Positions 12,412-24,100 of a DNA stretch of 64,000 nt are shown here, piece by piece. The stretch's first letter is position 1. Each line of letters opens with the position of its first letter. The notes under the pieces were generated by a model. The model searched no databases. It was given only the letters and a program-made list of their open reading frames with translations, and was not told where the DNA came from. The stretch comes from Megalonaias nervosa (Eukaryota; Mollusca; Bivalvia; Unionida; Unionidae). Both the position numbers and the translations under genes were made by a program. The stretch spans positions 1-64,000 of the forward strand of contig JAECUM010003670.1 in the NCBI GenBank assembly GCA_016617855.1, written 5' to 3'.

Positions 12412-13813
12412 TCAGAATTTTTTTAACCATTATCTGCTGGTATTTCATCTGAGTGCATATTTCTACTTTTTTAAAAATTGTCTTTAATTGTTTAATTGTG
12501 TATATTTTTAAAATAATTCTAACTCTGTAGCTTTTATCCTTTTTCTTAATGGAATACATTCTAACTAACCAGTCCTAACAGTCACCTTTAATGGCAAATC
12601 TAATCTTCCCCTGATAAATTTTCTATATAAACAATCTGTATATGATAGTCACCTGCCTTCTGTGGTCCACAACCATGTGTATCCTAACCAAACAGTGGGC
12701 TCTACCAACCATAAGTAGTCACTAGCATGTAACTACAGCATCAACTGCTGGTCTTTTACTTCATAATGAAGGCATTGTTGAGATATATTTGTTGCATGGT
12801 ATTTGTTCATTGCCTAATTTTGAAAGGTGAACCTGTGTGCAACAGCCAGTTTTGCTTTTTCCCATGAGTGATAGATTTGACTATTTTTTTCAGAAAGGTT
12901 TTTCTTCCAAAAAGTTTTAGATTTTTTTTCTGTCTACCATGTTTACTGCCTTTTATTCGACACTATAGCCAGGATTGTGCTGATGTGCCATGAGACCATA
13001 TTCATACATTCTAAAATGTTTAAAGTTGGATGTGTTCTGTTTAAGAAAATATTGTAGCCATGGGACTAAATTTTAAAAAGTGCCAATTCATACAATTAAA
13101 TCATGGTGCTTGCCATCCTTAAAGCTGCAATACTTGAGATGCAGCTCAAAAAATCCAATTAAATCTATTGGAACTTAAAAGGAGAAAACAAGACTGCAGG
13201 CAATGGAGGCTGTACCAGGCAATTATTATTCATTGTTCTGATTTATAACTAGAGTTGTTCTGGAATGCCAGTAGGCTCTGTTGACTGGTGCAGAGGGATC
13301 CTGCATGGATGGTTCAGGATTCATTTTGCTAATCAATTAACTGGGTGATGTGTAATGGCAGTAGTCAAGTTATATGGTGCAATGGTTCAAATGAGCCTGT
13401 AACATAGAGACCTGACATTGCAAATAAGACACCATGTTCTGCATTATAAGCATTGGAAATTTGATACAGGGCTGTACATTATTAAATTTCACTAGTTTGA
13501 TACTTGTAAAATAGCAGATCATGCTCGATGACAAGTGGATCATTTATTATTTCTATGCCTACATATAGTGTATGTAAGAGACCTGAAATCAATGGAAATG
13601 TACAATAATAATAAAAGCAGTATAGAAGAAAACCTTATTCTGAAGTATCATCTGCGACTGTAATGCCAATATTTAAATATTGGCATATCTTCAAAGAGCT
13701 GAATTTCCGTGACCTTGTATGCAAAATTTCCATGCCTATTCGGTTACTTTTGTGATGTGACATCATAGTAGTGACTTCAGCATCCCAACTGGCAGTTGCC
13801 AGCGTAAAAGACA

Positions 13814-14142
13814 ATGCCGTTTTGCGTTGCTCATGGATGTAATGGCACATTAAGAAAAGGCTTTGGACAAATTTGTTTTTCTTTTCCAAAAGATAAAGAC
13901 ATAAAGTATGGATGCATTATTGCAAGCGAGTCGATTTCAAACACCATACAGCACTCTGTGCTGATTACATTTCTCAAAGGAGAGTTACGAGAGGGATCCT
14001 GAAAAAAATGGCCGCTCTAGGATACGCAAATGCTAGGCCTTGACTAAAAGTTGGCACTGTTCCAGATATACTGTTGGATATTTTAAATCATGGGAAAAGT
14101 GTTAAACGTGTGAGTTACGAAAATAGGCAGAAGGCCGAGTAA
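13814..14142 (+). pseudogene. THAP zinc-finger domain fragment, frameshifted
   Basis: THAP domains are C2CH zinc-binding DNA-binding modules at the N-terminus of many animal regulators and of P-element-type transposases. An ATG at 13814 opens MPFCVAHGCNG, then GFGQICFSFPKDKD, a typical THAP start with the first two Cys ligands and the FPKD block. The domain continues only after a frameshift near 13905, where the next frame reads WMHYCKRVDF and TALCADYI. The Cys is kept, but the His ligand expected in C..HF is Tyr. An in-frame TGA at 14041 precedes LKVGTVPDI, matching the AVPTI-like end. A frameshift, a stop and a lost ligand mark it as dead. It may come from a transposon or a gene copy; I recognise no transposase core after it. 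Confidence 0.7.
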
Positions 14143-14213
14143 GTGACCACAAAATGCAACAATCAATTCACAGATCTTTTATCTACACTAGCAGTGCTAC
14201 AAAATAATTCGAT

Positions 14214-14285
14214 AGCCCGACACCAAGGGTCCTCTTAGTTTAGTTCGGGCCCATCCTGTATTCAAAGTGAGGTGCCTGTCGGGCT
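14214..14285. repeat. short inverted repeat
   Basis: AGCCCGACA at 14214-14222 and its exact complement TGTCGGGCT at 14277-14285 surround about 54 bases. It lies just downstream of the THAP fragment and could be transposon-related, but the arms are only 9 bp. Confidence 0.4.
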
Positions 14286-15259
14286 TGTTGAAAAAAAAAT
14301 TGTTTGCCAGAGGAAATGAGTAGACGTATTTTCAAGATGTTGACATACATGCCATAACACGGCACAATCTAAATCAAATCACTGCTGTCCTAGGTGAAAT
14401 TGAGATCTGATTTTAATGAAATGGAAGCTTTGCTAAAAATAAGATTCTAAACCCTTAACACGGTCGTGTTTCGAGAAAAAAACACAATTTTTGGTAATCT
14501 GAAAAATTTTTTTAAAAAAAATTTCAAGAGACAAAAAAAACCCCTTTCAGTCTATGCCAGTTATATGTAGTATGTATAAACTATTATACCAGACATGTAT
14601 ATATTATCAGATTTGTCAATACGCTAACTGTAGCCTGCATGTAAAATACACTGTAATTGAATCATAAGAAGGAAGCTTCTTAATGTTTAAATTAATTACT
14701 TATGATTTCTGCTTTGCAGATTTATTTGTGGGTTTTTTTTTGAAAAACTAATGCTTAAGTTACGACCGATGAAAACCGTTCTCAATGCCTTTTACACCTC
14801 CCCGGTAATGGATATTGTTTCACACACAAGTTGGTACCCGTTGTAGTCTCTTCGCCCAGAATTCAGTATTATCTCTCAGTGTTTCAGTGTTGGATGTATA
14901 TTTTCAAAATATTAGTCCTTAGGTGGTGTGTTGGGGGTAGGTAATCAATGTGTCATTTACATACAATGCGATTGAATCTCATCCTTCTTAAATGAATTTA
15001 TTGCATTGCGGTAAATTTTTAATTTTTACATTGGGCACCATAACTTAATCCTTATCACATTTTTGCACAGCACACAATGTACAAGTATTTATTTGAAAAT
15101 TACATTGCTTTTTTAAAATTCTTAACACAGTTCAACAGATACAGTTATGAGCATCTCTTGAAAACAGATTCAACTTTTTAATGTGCAACCCAAATCTAGT
15201 CTCCTCCTGTCTGTCTTGCTCGCCATGTTTCTGTTTCTATTCGAGGACTGGCTAGTATT

Positions 15260-15335
15260 GCGTCACGGGACCACGTGATCTGTTGTCTCATCAAAACTTG
15301 GAAAAACTCAGAAACGTGGTGTCTTCCGCGCAATA
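15260..15335. other. CpG-bearing patch with CACGTG E-box
   Basis: This short stretch is unusually rich in CpG for the window (GCGTCACGGGACCACGTGAT, CTTCCGCGCAATA) and contains a perfect CACGTG at 15272-15277. It could be a young repeat or a regulatory site. I found no exon beside it. Confidence 0.25.
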
Positions 15336-15750
15336 TAATCACTACCAGCCTACGATATGTAATTTATAAACATTACAGTCGAATTAAAATTTGTAGAGAA
15401 TTACATACATAAAAGGAAAAACATTATTTCTGGTCTCCTTTAATCTTATTACACATTTTATTTGCAAAGGGTAAATCCCTCCCTCCCCCACCCATTTGGT
15501 AGGAGTTGCACCTTCAAGTGCGAGTTACACATCCCCCACCCCACAATATAGGGAGGAGTAACACCCTCTTGAGGCCCCAGATATTGAGGAACAGTAATCG
15601 TTATTTATAGTCGTTATAACTTGGGGCAGTTAAAACAAAGAAATAGTGTTATCTTGGATTCCTGGAAATTATTTTCAGCCAGGAGAGTGTCTGTCCCTTC
15701 AGAGAACACTTGTCAGAGTTTATTTCATCCTGTTTATTTTTCACAGTGCG

Positions 15751-15897
15751 TAATATATCAGCAGATCAGCATCTTTGTTGTTTGTTTTACTGATTATGTC
15801 TAAAAAAAACCTACATAGACCCAGATCTGCTGGTGCATTATGCAATGGCAAATATGGGTCATTGCAGTTTGCAGTGGAATCCAATACAAATGAGTTT
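15751..15897 (+). mobile_element. foldback element, copy 6 (5'-truncated)
   Basis: It contains the central TTGTTTGTTTTACTGATTA, CATAGACCCAGATCTGC and GGTGCATTATGCAATGGC blocks. The outer left end is missing. Confidence 0.6.
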
Positions 15898-16323
15898 ACA
15901 CAGGTAGGTCAATTTAATGTCATTCAACTAATATTTATACATCAGCTAAATATTATCAGTCCATAATTGTGATATTTCTAGTATGAATGGATTGCATTTT
16001 TTTATTCCAAAGGAGCCCAGGGGTTAACAAGTTTTACAGAAACTTTGAGCTTTCCCATTGTTTTGATATATATAATGTAGGTAACAAAACTGTGCAAGCT
16101 AAGAAACTTGCATTTGAAATTTGCTTTCATGGTTAGTACTTGCAGATCTTTTTCTTTATAGGTGGAGGCTGTTTCACAATGGACTGGTACAGATTCAGTT
16201 TTGTTGGGACATAATCTTGCAGTTCACTTCAGTGTTTATATTGAAACATGCTCAAGTCAGTTGTATATTGCATGCATAAGTTTATGCTTCATTTATTATA
16301 CATAGAATGTGACATTCTGTTTG

Positions 16324-16556
16324 GAAGCCCTGGGTGACCGAGTGGTCTAAAGTGCTTGCCTTTACTGATCACTGCTATCTCACCTCAGTACACTTTCATT
16401 CAAGTCTTGCGCTTGGTCAGTGTGGGTACATGAGAAAGCTTGCCAATAACTTTCCATGGCTTGTTGGTTCTTTCCAGAGTTTTCTTCCACCAGTTATGCT
16501 GGTCGTCGTGTATAACCTATCTTGCACTGAGAAATGGTGTTAAACCCAAAACGACA
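16324..16556 (+). mobile_element. SINE family A, copy 4 (diverged)
   Basis: GACCGAGTGGTCTAAAGTGC and GAGAAATGGTGTTAAACCC are preserved. The B box is degraded (CATTCAAGTCTTGCG) and the tail is short. It lies 250 bp upstream of exon 1. Confidence 0.8.
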
Positions 16557-16805
16557 GCATTGTTTTTTTGTTGAAATAATTTTGTTTTAATAAAGTTTGC
16601 TTGTAATTCTTTGTACAGAAAATAAATACTTTGTTGTGATGCCTGAAAAACTTAAGTTTGATCAGAGGAATCAAAATTTTTGCTGTCAAAAATGAATTTT
16701 TAAAGTAATTTGAGTAAGGCAGAAAAACTTTATACATTATTGTAAAGAATGTGAAAACTCCTCTCACATGATTAAAACTTTATTTTTTCATTTTATTATT
16801 TTCAG

Positions 16806-16921
16806 ACCTGACCTGATCCAGTATGACAAGCTATCCAAGGCCAATGCCTTACAAAATCTGCAGAATGCCTTTAAGGTGGCGGAGGAAAAGTTGGGAATCA
16901 CACCACTGTTGGATCCAGAAG
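16806..16921 (+). CDS. SPTBN1: beta-spectrin exon 1 of window: CH2 domain, late part
   Basis: The exon follows a TTTTCAG acceptor and ends G|GTAATG. It enters with one base completing a split codon and leaves with one base. It reads PDLIQYDKL, then NLQNAF and LLDPE, the conserved last third of the second calponin-homology (actin-binding) domain. The preceding exon, expected to end in an HKHR-like motif, was not found upstream, so the previous intron exceeds 16.8 kb. A 47 bp tandem duplication begins exactly at the donor. Confidence 0.95.
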
Positions 16922-18084
16922 GTAATGGTTACGCTTTCTGACAATCCATTATAACTGCTTAGTACGCTGTAATGGTTACACTTTCTGACAATCCATTATA
17001 ACTGCTTAGTATGCTGTAATGGTTACAGATGATTCTTCGTAGGATCTCAGAAGTACCTTTGTTGGTCACAGCTAGGGGTGAAATCTGAAATTCATAGAGT
17101 AAAATTTCAGATTATAACAGTGCAAAAAAAAATCCCATTATGATGGAGTGACGGGTTTTCACAGTAAGGAGGTTTGTATTTTAATATCTTTACAAATGCT
17201 CTATTTGACGATTCCCATAGGTGTCTACTTTACCATGAACCTGTTCAGCTTGTCAGAGTGAATTTAATTGGCACTTTTTATGTGAATCCTAATGTGAAAG
17301 GAACAAAAGTAAATAAAAAATGCAGTTAATTTATTGCCGTTATACTTGGCACTCACTTTGTCGGTCATGTGATGTCCAGTATAATGCTGTATATACAATG
17401 GCTCCTGAATGTTTCTCAAGTTACTTGTGAAAGTAAAGATTAAAAAAAATTTTGGGGGTGGGAGTATTATTTCAAGTAAAAAGTAACTTGCACATTTTGA
17501 ATTTAACAAACAAACATCCCTTTATCGATGAACCTCACAAAATTTTTATGCACATTGTTTTTTTTTTAAAAATAAGTACCAGTATACACTTACATTGTCT
17601 TGAATTCAAGGAGCAATTTCACAGTGAAATTCACATTCCATGACAGTTCTGTTGGTAAAGAATCCTTTCTGTGGACCCATTTTGATAGCAGAATGGGGCA
17701 TATTGTTTGGTTGCTCTCTTTGCATATGTTGATATACATCTGTTTGTTTGCATGTCTGTAAACTTATCCTGAATTTGACTGCTCTGGTGGCCTAGTGGTT
17801 AGAGCATCCACCTCGGATGTGGGAGGTAATTGGTTCAAACCCCGGCCAAGTCATACCAAAGACTTGTAAAAATGTTACGAACAGCTGCCTCACAAGGCGC
17901 TCAGCATTAAGAAGTTAGTGTTAGGACTGGTTGGCCTGTTGTCTGGATAATGTGACTGGGTGGGACATATGCTACATGTCTGCAGCATGATGCCCCAGTG
18001 CTAGACATCACTATAAACTGCCACACTTCAGACATCGTAGTGATATGACTGAAAAATTGTTAAAAGCTACGTTAAAGATCCAAA

Positions 18085-18178
<94 letters not shown>

Positions 18179-21100
18179 GAATTTAATTGTAATAGCACAA
18201 AACTTGCTGCAGTTGTGAAATTATATACACATTGCATTTTTTCATATGCTCAGCACAAGTCAAAGTGTATTATGTTATGAAGAAGTCCCTTTGTCCATGC
18301 ATATGTCTGTCCATGTGTTTCCTATTTTTGTCTACACAGTATATTAAGTTCTCAACCATATACCAGACAAGTTGCTTTTGAAAAGGGGAGAAACTTAATG
18401 ATAAGGGTCTTAAGTGGTCAAGTGTCACAGTGACTGGCAAGGAAGAAGTATATTGATTTTTTGAGCTCAAAAGGTCAAAGGTTAAGGCTACTGGGTCTGA
18501 AAACAGAAAAACTGTTTCCACTCAATAACTTTACCAAATACCTTTATGGATTATGTTTGTACCTGCAGTGAATCTTTACAAAGTTAACATTAATTTTGTG
18601 ACACTGGCTTGCCCATTTGAGCATGGTGGTAGGGTTACAGTTGAAGAAAATCTGCTATGGTTTTGGTTACAAGTTTTATCATTTTCTTATATTTCCTAAA
18701 CCCATTGTCAGTTTTCTTAATAATTAAAATGAATCAGTTATGAAGCTATGACCATTCATTCTTCAGCATGCTTACTCGCCCCTGTAAACTTAGGTTCAGT
18801 TTCACACCTATAGAAAATCTGCATGAAGGTTTAGTTCAAGTATTTTCATTTTCTTATATTTCCAGAATCCCATGATGTAGTCTATTCATACTTTAGCTGA
18901 ATCATGATGAAGCTAGAACAATTTATCCAGTGATGTGGTCGCTTATTCTTTCACATTGGATCCCATACTTTAATCCTTGGCTTGACATGAATTCCCATTC
19001 AGTTTTATTTAAAATTCAGGGCAAATTACAACCAATATTGCTTGACCAACAATTTTTAACTTGTCATGCCAATCAAACACAATATTTCCACCTCTACATT
19101 CCTTCCTTCCTTTGTTGTAGATAATTGTATAGGGGTCATAGGTCAGAGCATCCCAACTTGACACACAATTGCGGTTTGTTATCCTCAGATGACTGATATT
19201 TCAAGTGTTGTCTGCATTTGAAGAGATGAGGAACATATATCATTATTTCAGGGTTTTGATATACAGAAGATTGTTCCAAGATTATGGTATCACAGAAGTT
19301 TGTTCCAAGGTTATGATATTGCATAAGTTTGTTTCAAGGTTATGTTATTAATTATAGAAGATTGTTCCAAGGTTATGTTATAACAAGATTGTTCCAGTGT
19401 TATGGTATTGCATAAGTTTGTTTCAAGGTTATGTTATTACAGAAGTTTGTTTCAAGGTTGTGTTATTATAGAAGATTGCTCCAAGGTTATGGTATTTCAG
19501 AAGATTGTTCCAAGGTTATGGTATTTCAGAAGATTGCTCCAAGGTTATGGTATTACAGAAGATTGTTCCAAGGTTATGGTATTTCAGAAGATTGCTCCAA
19601 GGTTATGGTATTTCAGAAGATTGCTCCAAGGTTATGGTATTTCAGAAGATTGTTCCAAGGTTATGGTATTACAGAAGATTGTTCCAAGGTTATGGTATTA
19701 CAGAAGATTGTTTTGAGGTTATGGTATTGCAGAAGATTGATTTTAACATGCTGTATAAAGTAGGGTTGAGCATAACTTGTGTGAACCTAATACCTTCAGA
19801 ACCAGAAGATTATAATAGAGTAGAAGTTGTGGTCATAATAGTGGGTCAGATTGTCTGGACTATTTTTTTCTTCTTTCAATTCTGCAAGTATCTGGTATAA
19901 ACAGGGTAAAGGGGTGTGTGTGTCTGTCTGTCTGTGTGTGTGTGTGTGTGTGCGTGTGTGTTGGATTTTTAATGTAGCTTTAACAGTTTTGCAGTACTTG
20001 CTATAATGTCTGCAGTGTGACAGTTTATAGTGATGTCAAGCACAGTAGCATGATGTCCCACCCAGTAACATTATCCTCAAACTAGGCCAACCAGTCCTAA
20101 CACTAACCTCTTAATGTTCAGTACCAAGCGAGGTAGCTGCTTGAATAATTTTTATAAGTCTTTGATATGACTTGGCCGGGGTTCAAGCCTGCAACCTCCC
20201 ATATCTGAGGTGGGTGCTCTAATTACTTGGCCACCGGAGTGGCAAATATTGCACTGAATGGATTTTTACTATATTATATGTTTCTTTCCAGATGTTAATG
20301 TGGAATTCCCAGATGAGAAATCCATCATCACCTATGTTGTCACCTACTACCATTACTTCTCCAAGATGAAGGCAGAAACAGTCCAAGGAAAACGTATTGG
20401 AAAGGTTGGTTTTAATCATTAAAAAAGTACACCACACACAAAAAGTAAAATGGGTCTGCTCTTGATTGGCCAGAAGGTCTTTGTCTAAGCAATTGTTTTT
20501 AATTTAGACATTGGTATTGGTGTTTGCTTGTGCATTCCATATTATTTGAAACGAATGTATATGCATGAGTGTTCTGCATAACAATATTATCCATGCATCA
20601 TAACTTGAATCCATATTTAATGCTTAGGAACTAACTGGCAAAAATCGGACATTTTCGTCAAAACAAACAAAGAATAAACGGTATAAATTGTTATAACTTT
20701 ATTTACACCCAAGAGAAGGCAGAACATATTACTTCATGTCATCAATCATTAAACATTGTCCATTATGTCCATTTGTCTGTTTCCAGTTTAGTTTCTGCAA
20801 ATTAAATTGTTCAACATGTGCTACACTTGCCAAACTTTGTTGATGGCCTGCACTTGGGGTAAGGAAGAACCCTGTTGATCTCAGAGTCAGAAGCTCAAAG
20901 ATCAAGGTTATTTGCTGAAAGAAGAAAAATGGTTTCCTCACAATAATTCAGTTCCTACACCAGCTACAGTTACGAAACAAGTGTTGCACTTGGTGTAAAG
21001 AAGAACCTTTTAGTCAGTTTAAATGTCAAAAGCTCAAGGTCACTTGGTTCAAAGAATAAATATGGTTTCTGCACAAGAACTCAAGTTCTGCTATCTTCAT

Positions 21101-24100
21101 TTACCAAACTTTGGATGACTTGAACTTGGAGTGTGGACAATTACTATTGCTTTCAGGGAAAGGAGTTAAAAGGTCAGGGTCACTGTCTGCAAGAAGAAAA
21201 ATGGTTTCACAAAATAACTTTATTTCTCTGCCATCTTGGGTAAGGAAAACCCATTTGTTTTTGGGGTCAAAGGTTATTGTCACTCTGACTAAAGGAATAA
21301 AATTAGTTTCTGCACAATAGCATTAGATCTGTGTCACATACCTGGACCAGATTTTGTGGATGGCTTACACTTGTGGTCAGGAAGAACCCTATTAATTTTA
21401 GGGTGAAAAGGACAAAAGTCAGGGTCATGGACTAACAGAAGCATATGGCTTTCTCCTAAATTCTTTTTAGTTGTCTGCATAGAGGAGTATTAAACATGAG
21501 GTGGGTATATAATGTGCCAGTCTTGTTAGTCGTCTTACTTATTGTAAAAGAGACAAATGAGAACATGCTTATTATAAAAACTGCACCAGAAGTTGTGTGG
21601 ACAGATGTGAGACTGAGACATGCTGTTTTAAATAGTCCATTTTGTTTACTTCCCAATAGACCAATACATGTGGAAAATGGCTATTTTATTGATTCATTCA
21701 TTTGTTAAAGATAACTTTTTATGAAGACGAGATATTGTTGGAAATTTAAAAAAATTGTATTCAACCAATATGGTAATGTATCAGTGTGTAACATCAGTTC
21801 ATACCACTTTTTGTAGCTGATGGGTTATGCAGCTGTAGAAATTGGGTAAGGGATATTGAGCATTTTGACAGCTTGCCATGGGCCAGAGTAGAAGTGATGA
21901 TGCAGCTGACTATATTTTTCATGGGAGGCTGAATTCATAATTTTTTTCATCTAAATGTGGACATAATTTGCAACTATAGAGAAAGAAACTATATGGAGCA
22001 CTGTTGGAATAATTACAATGAACTTTAATGTTTTAGTGTTTAATACGAGACTAAAAAAATGTCACATTTTTGAAAGAAAGCAGAAATTATGTTATTGATC
22101 CATATAAACATATGGACTATGTGTGAGTGTTTATCTTGATCATCATCTCCACACTTAATAAGGAGTAGAAATGTTGTCCCAATGCCTCACTCTGTCCATC
22201 TTTCCATGATCAAGCTTATCATAGCTTCTTTTGCCATTCTGCCTGAAGGATTTGATTGAAACATCGTTGACTAGAGATTTGGTTGGTGTAGATATGCTAA
22301 AGGTTTAACACGTTTTGGGACATTCCTTAAAAACTTAAAGGGTATTTGGAGAATTTTAATTTTTGTATCATACACAGATACTATTCTTAAGTAAACATTT
22401 TTCAGTTTTGGTAAGAAGTTATATAAATAAAATAAAACATTCACTAAAAAGAACAGATAAATTGATAAAGCTGGACTATGATGTTCAAAACATGATTTAT
22501 GGTTACCTTGCTGAACACTATCCAATTCTTTCAGATGTCAACTTCAAGTTTGAATTCCAAATAATGAAAAGACAATGCAGTAACATTTGTACCTCATGTT
22601 GACACCATGTACAACTTTTTTGTTAATAGTTCATTAAAACCCAAGTGCAGATTAGCTAATTGTTCCCCGTGTGTTATATTGGGGACTAGTACCAAGGACA
22701 TTGGAATAAAGGATTCATTATTTCTTGGATTGTTTGCATGAAGGCTTCAGTAGTCACTATAGAATTTACTGGAAGTTGACACACTTTAATCTTGTAAACA
22801 GTGAGACGATCATGTTCTGACAATTGAGCTTGAACTTTACTGGCATTAACAGCCTCTGTTTCAGTGTACAGTAAATACTTGCATACAAGTATAGACTGCA
22901 TAGGACCAGATCTGTTGAAGTGTAGTGGGCAGGCAGATGTAGGTCTATGGAGTTGGTTTGGAATAATGGATAGAACAAACAACATAGACCCTGATCTGTC
23001 AGTATCTTAAGTGAGGGCAAATTGGGATCTTTGTTGTTGGCAGTTGGACTCAGCTTGTAAGTGAGAATAGATGATTGGTATTTTCTTGTTTGAAAATGAA
23101 AGCATATGTAAAAGATGTCAGGTACAGTTGATATGTAGACTACAAAGATTTTGAGTGTGTTATATCTGCAGTTCAAACACAGTAATGAATTGGCTCACTC
23201 CAGAACATAAATTAGGTTGATTTTGCCAATCCTCGATGACAACCAAGTTTTTGGACAGTTTTGTTGGAAAATATTTTCTTTGTTGCCCCAACTTATTTTG
23301 ATGCTAAAATCAAGTTTAAGACTTTCACCCCCAATAATAACACTTTACATACTGACAGACACAAAGTAAGTTGACCTACGCTTTGGAAATTTGTTGTATG
23401 GATACTAGAGATGGACAGGTACCTGGACCTGACTGGGTTTTGTTGGTGGTGGTGGTGGTGTTGTTATTAATGCCATTTTTCACCACAAGATAGGCTATAC
23501 ATGGCGGCCAGTATAAATGGTGGTGGAAGAACCGGGGAAAACCCCGGGAAAGAACCACCAACCCACAAGAAGCTATTGGCAAGCTTTCTCAAATACCTAC
23601 ATTGGCCAAGACAGAGACTCGAACCCATGTAGACAGAGGTGAGATGGCAGTGATTCATAACGGTGAGTGCTTTAGACTACTCAGCCACATGGGGTTCCCC
23701 CACTGAGTTTTGCATATGGTTTTAAGATAAAAATTTGATTTTGTTGTGTTCTACCCTCCCCTCCCCATTACAGTAATAAAATTAACAGAAACAAAACAAA
23801 CCCCCAAACAAACAAAAAAGGATATGTTTTATGGTTAATGAAAATGGGGGTAATAAAGGGGTGGGGAAACCAGACAAAATGGGAGTGGAGAGAACCAAGC
23901 CAGACCTGGTACTTGGCAAAATTCCCCAACCTGTCCATCCCTACTGGATTTATCTCAATGTAAGTAAACCAATTATATCTGCTAGGTCAGTGTGACCTTA
24001 TTTGAATGCTTGAGTGACTGTGTATTTTTAGTTCATTTATTGGATTTTTTTCCACCTATACTCAAGAAAATTGATCTGTGGATACATCTCAACAAAAGTA

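Larger units (their letters stand above)
1..16805. other. long intron (3' part) upstream of exon 1
   Basis: No CH1 or early CH2 coding block was recognised in this stretch on either strand. The listed repeats and the THAP fragment account for part of it. In 349-1107, 1306-2029, 4640-5999, 6207-7245, 12408-13813 and 14290-15620 I see only AT-rich unique-looking sequence. I cannot tell whether an alternative promoter lies here. Confidence 0.6.

Noticed and set aside
1..16805. Search for the missing CH1/CH2 exons (WRDG and HKHR-type blocks)
   Set aside because: No such block was found by eye, so the exons are taken to lie upstream of the window.
19402..19900. Three overlapping + strand open frames of 104 to 131 codons
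   Set aside because: They are products of the 29 bp tandem array.
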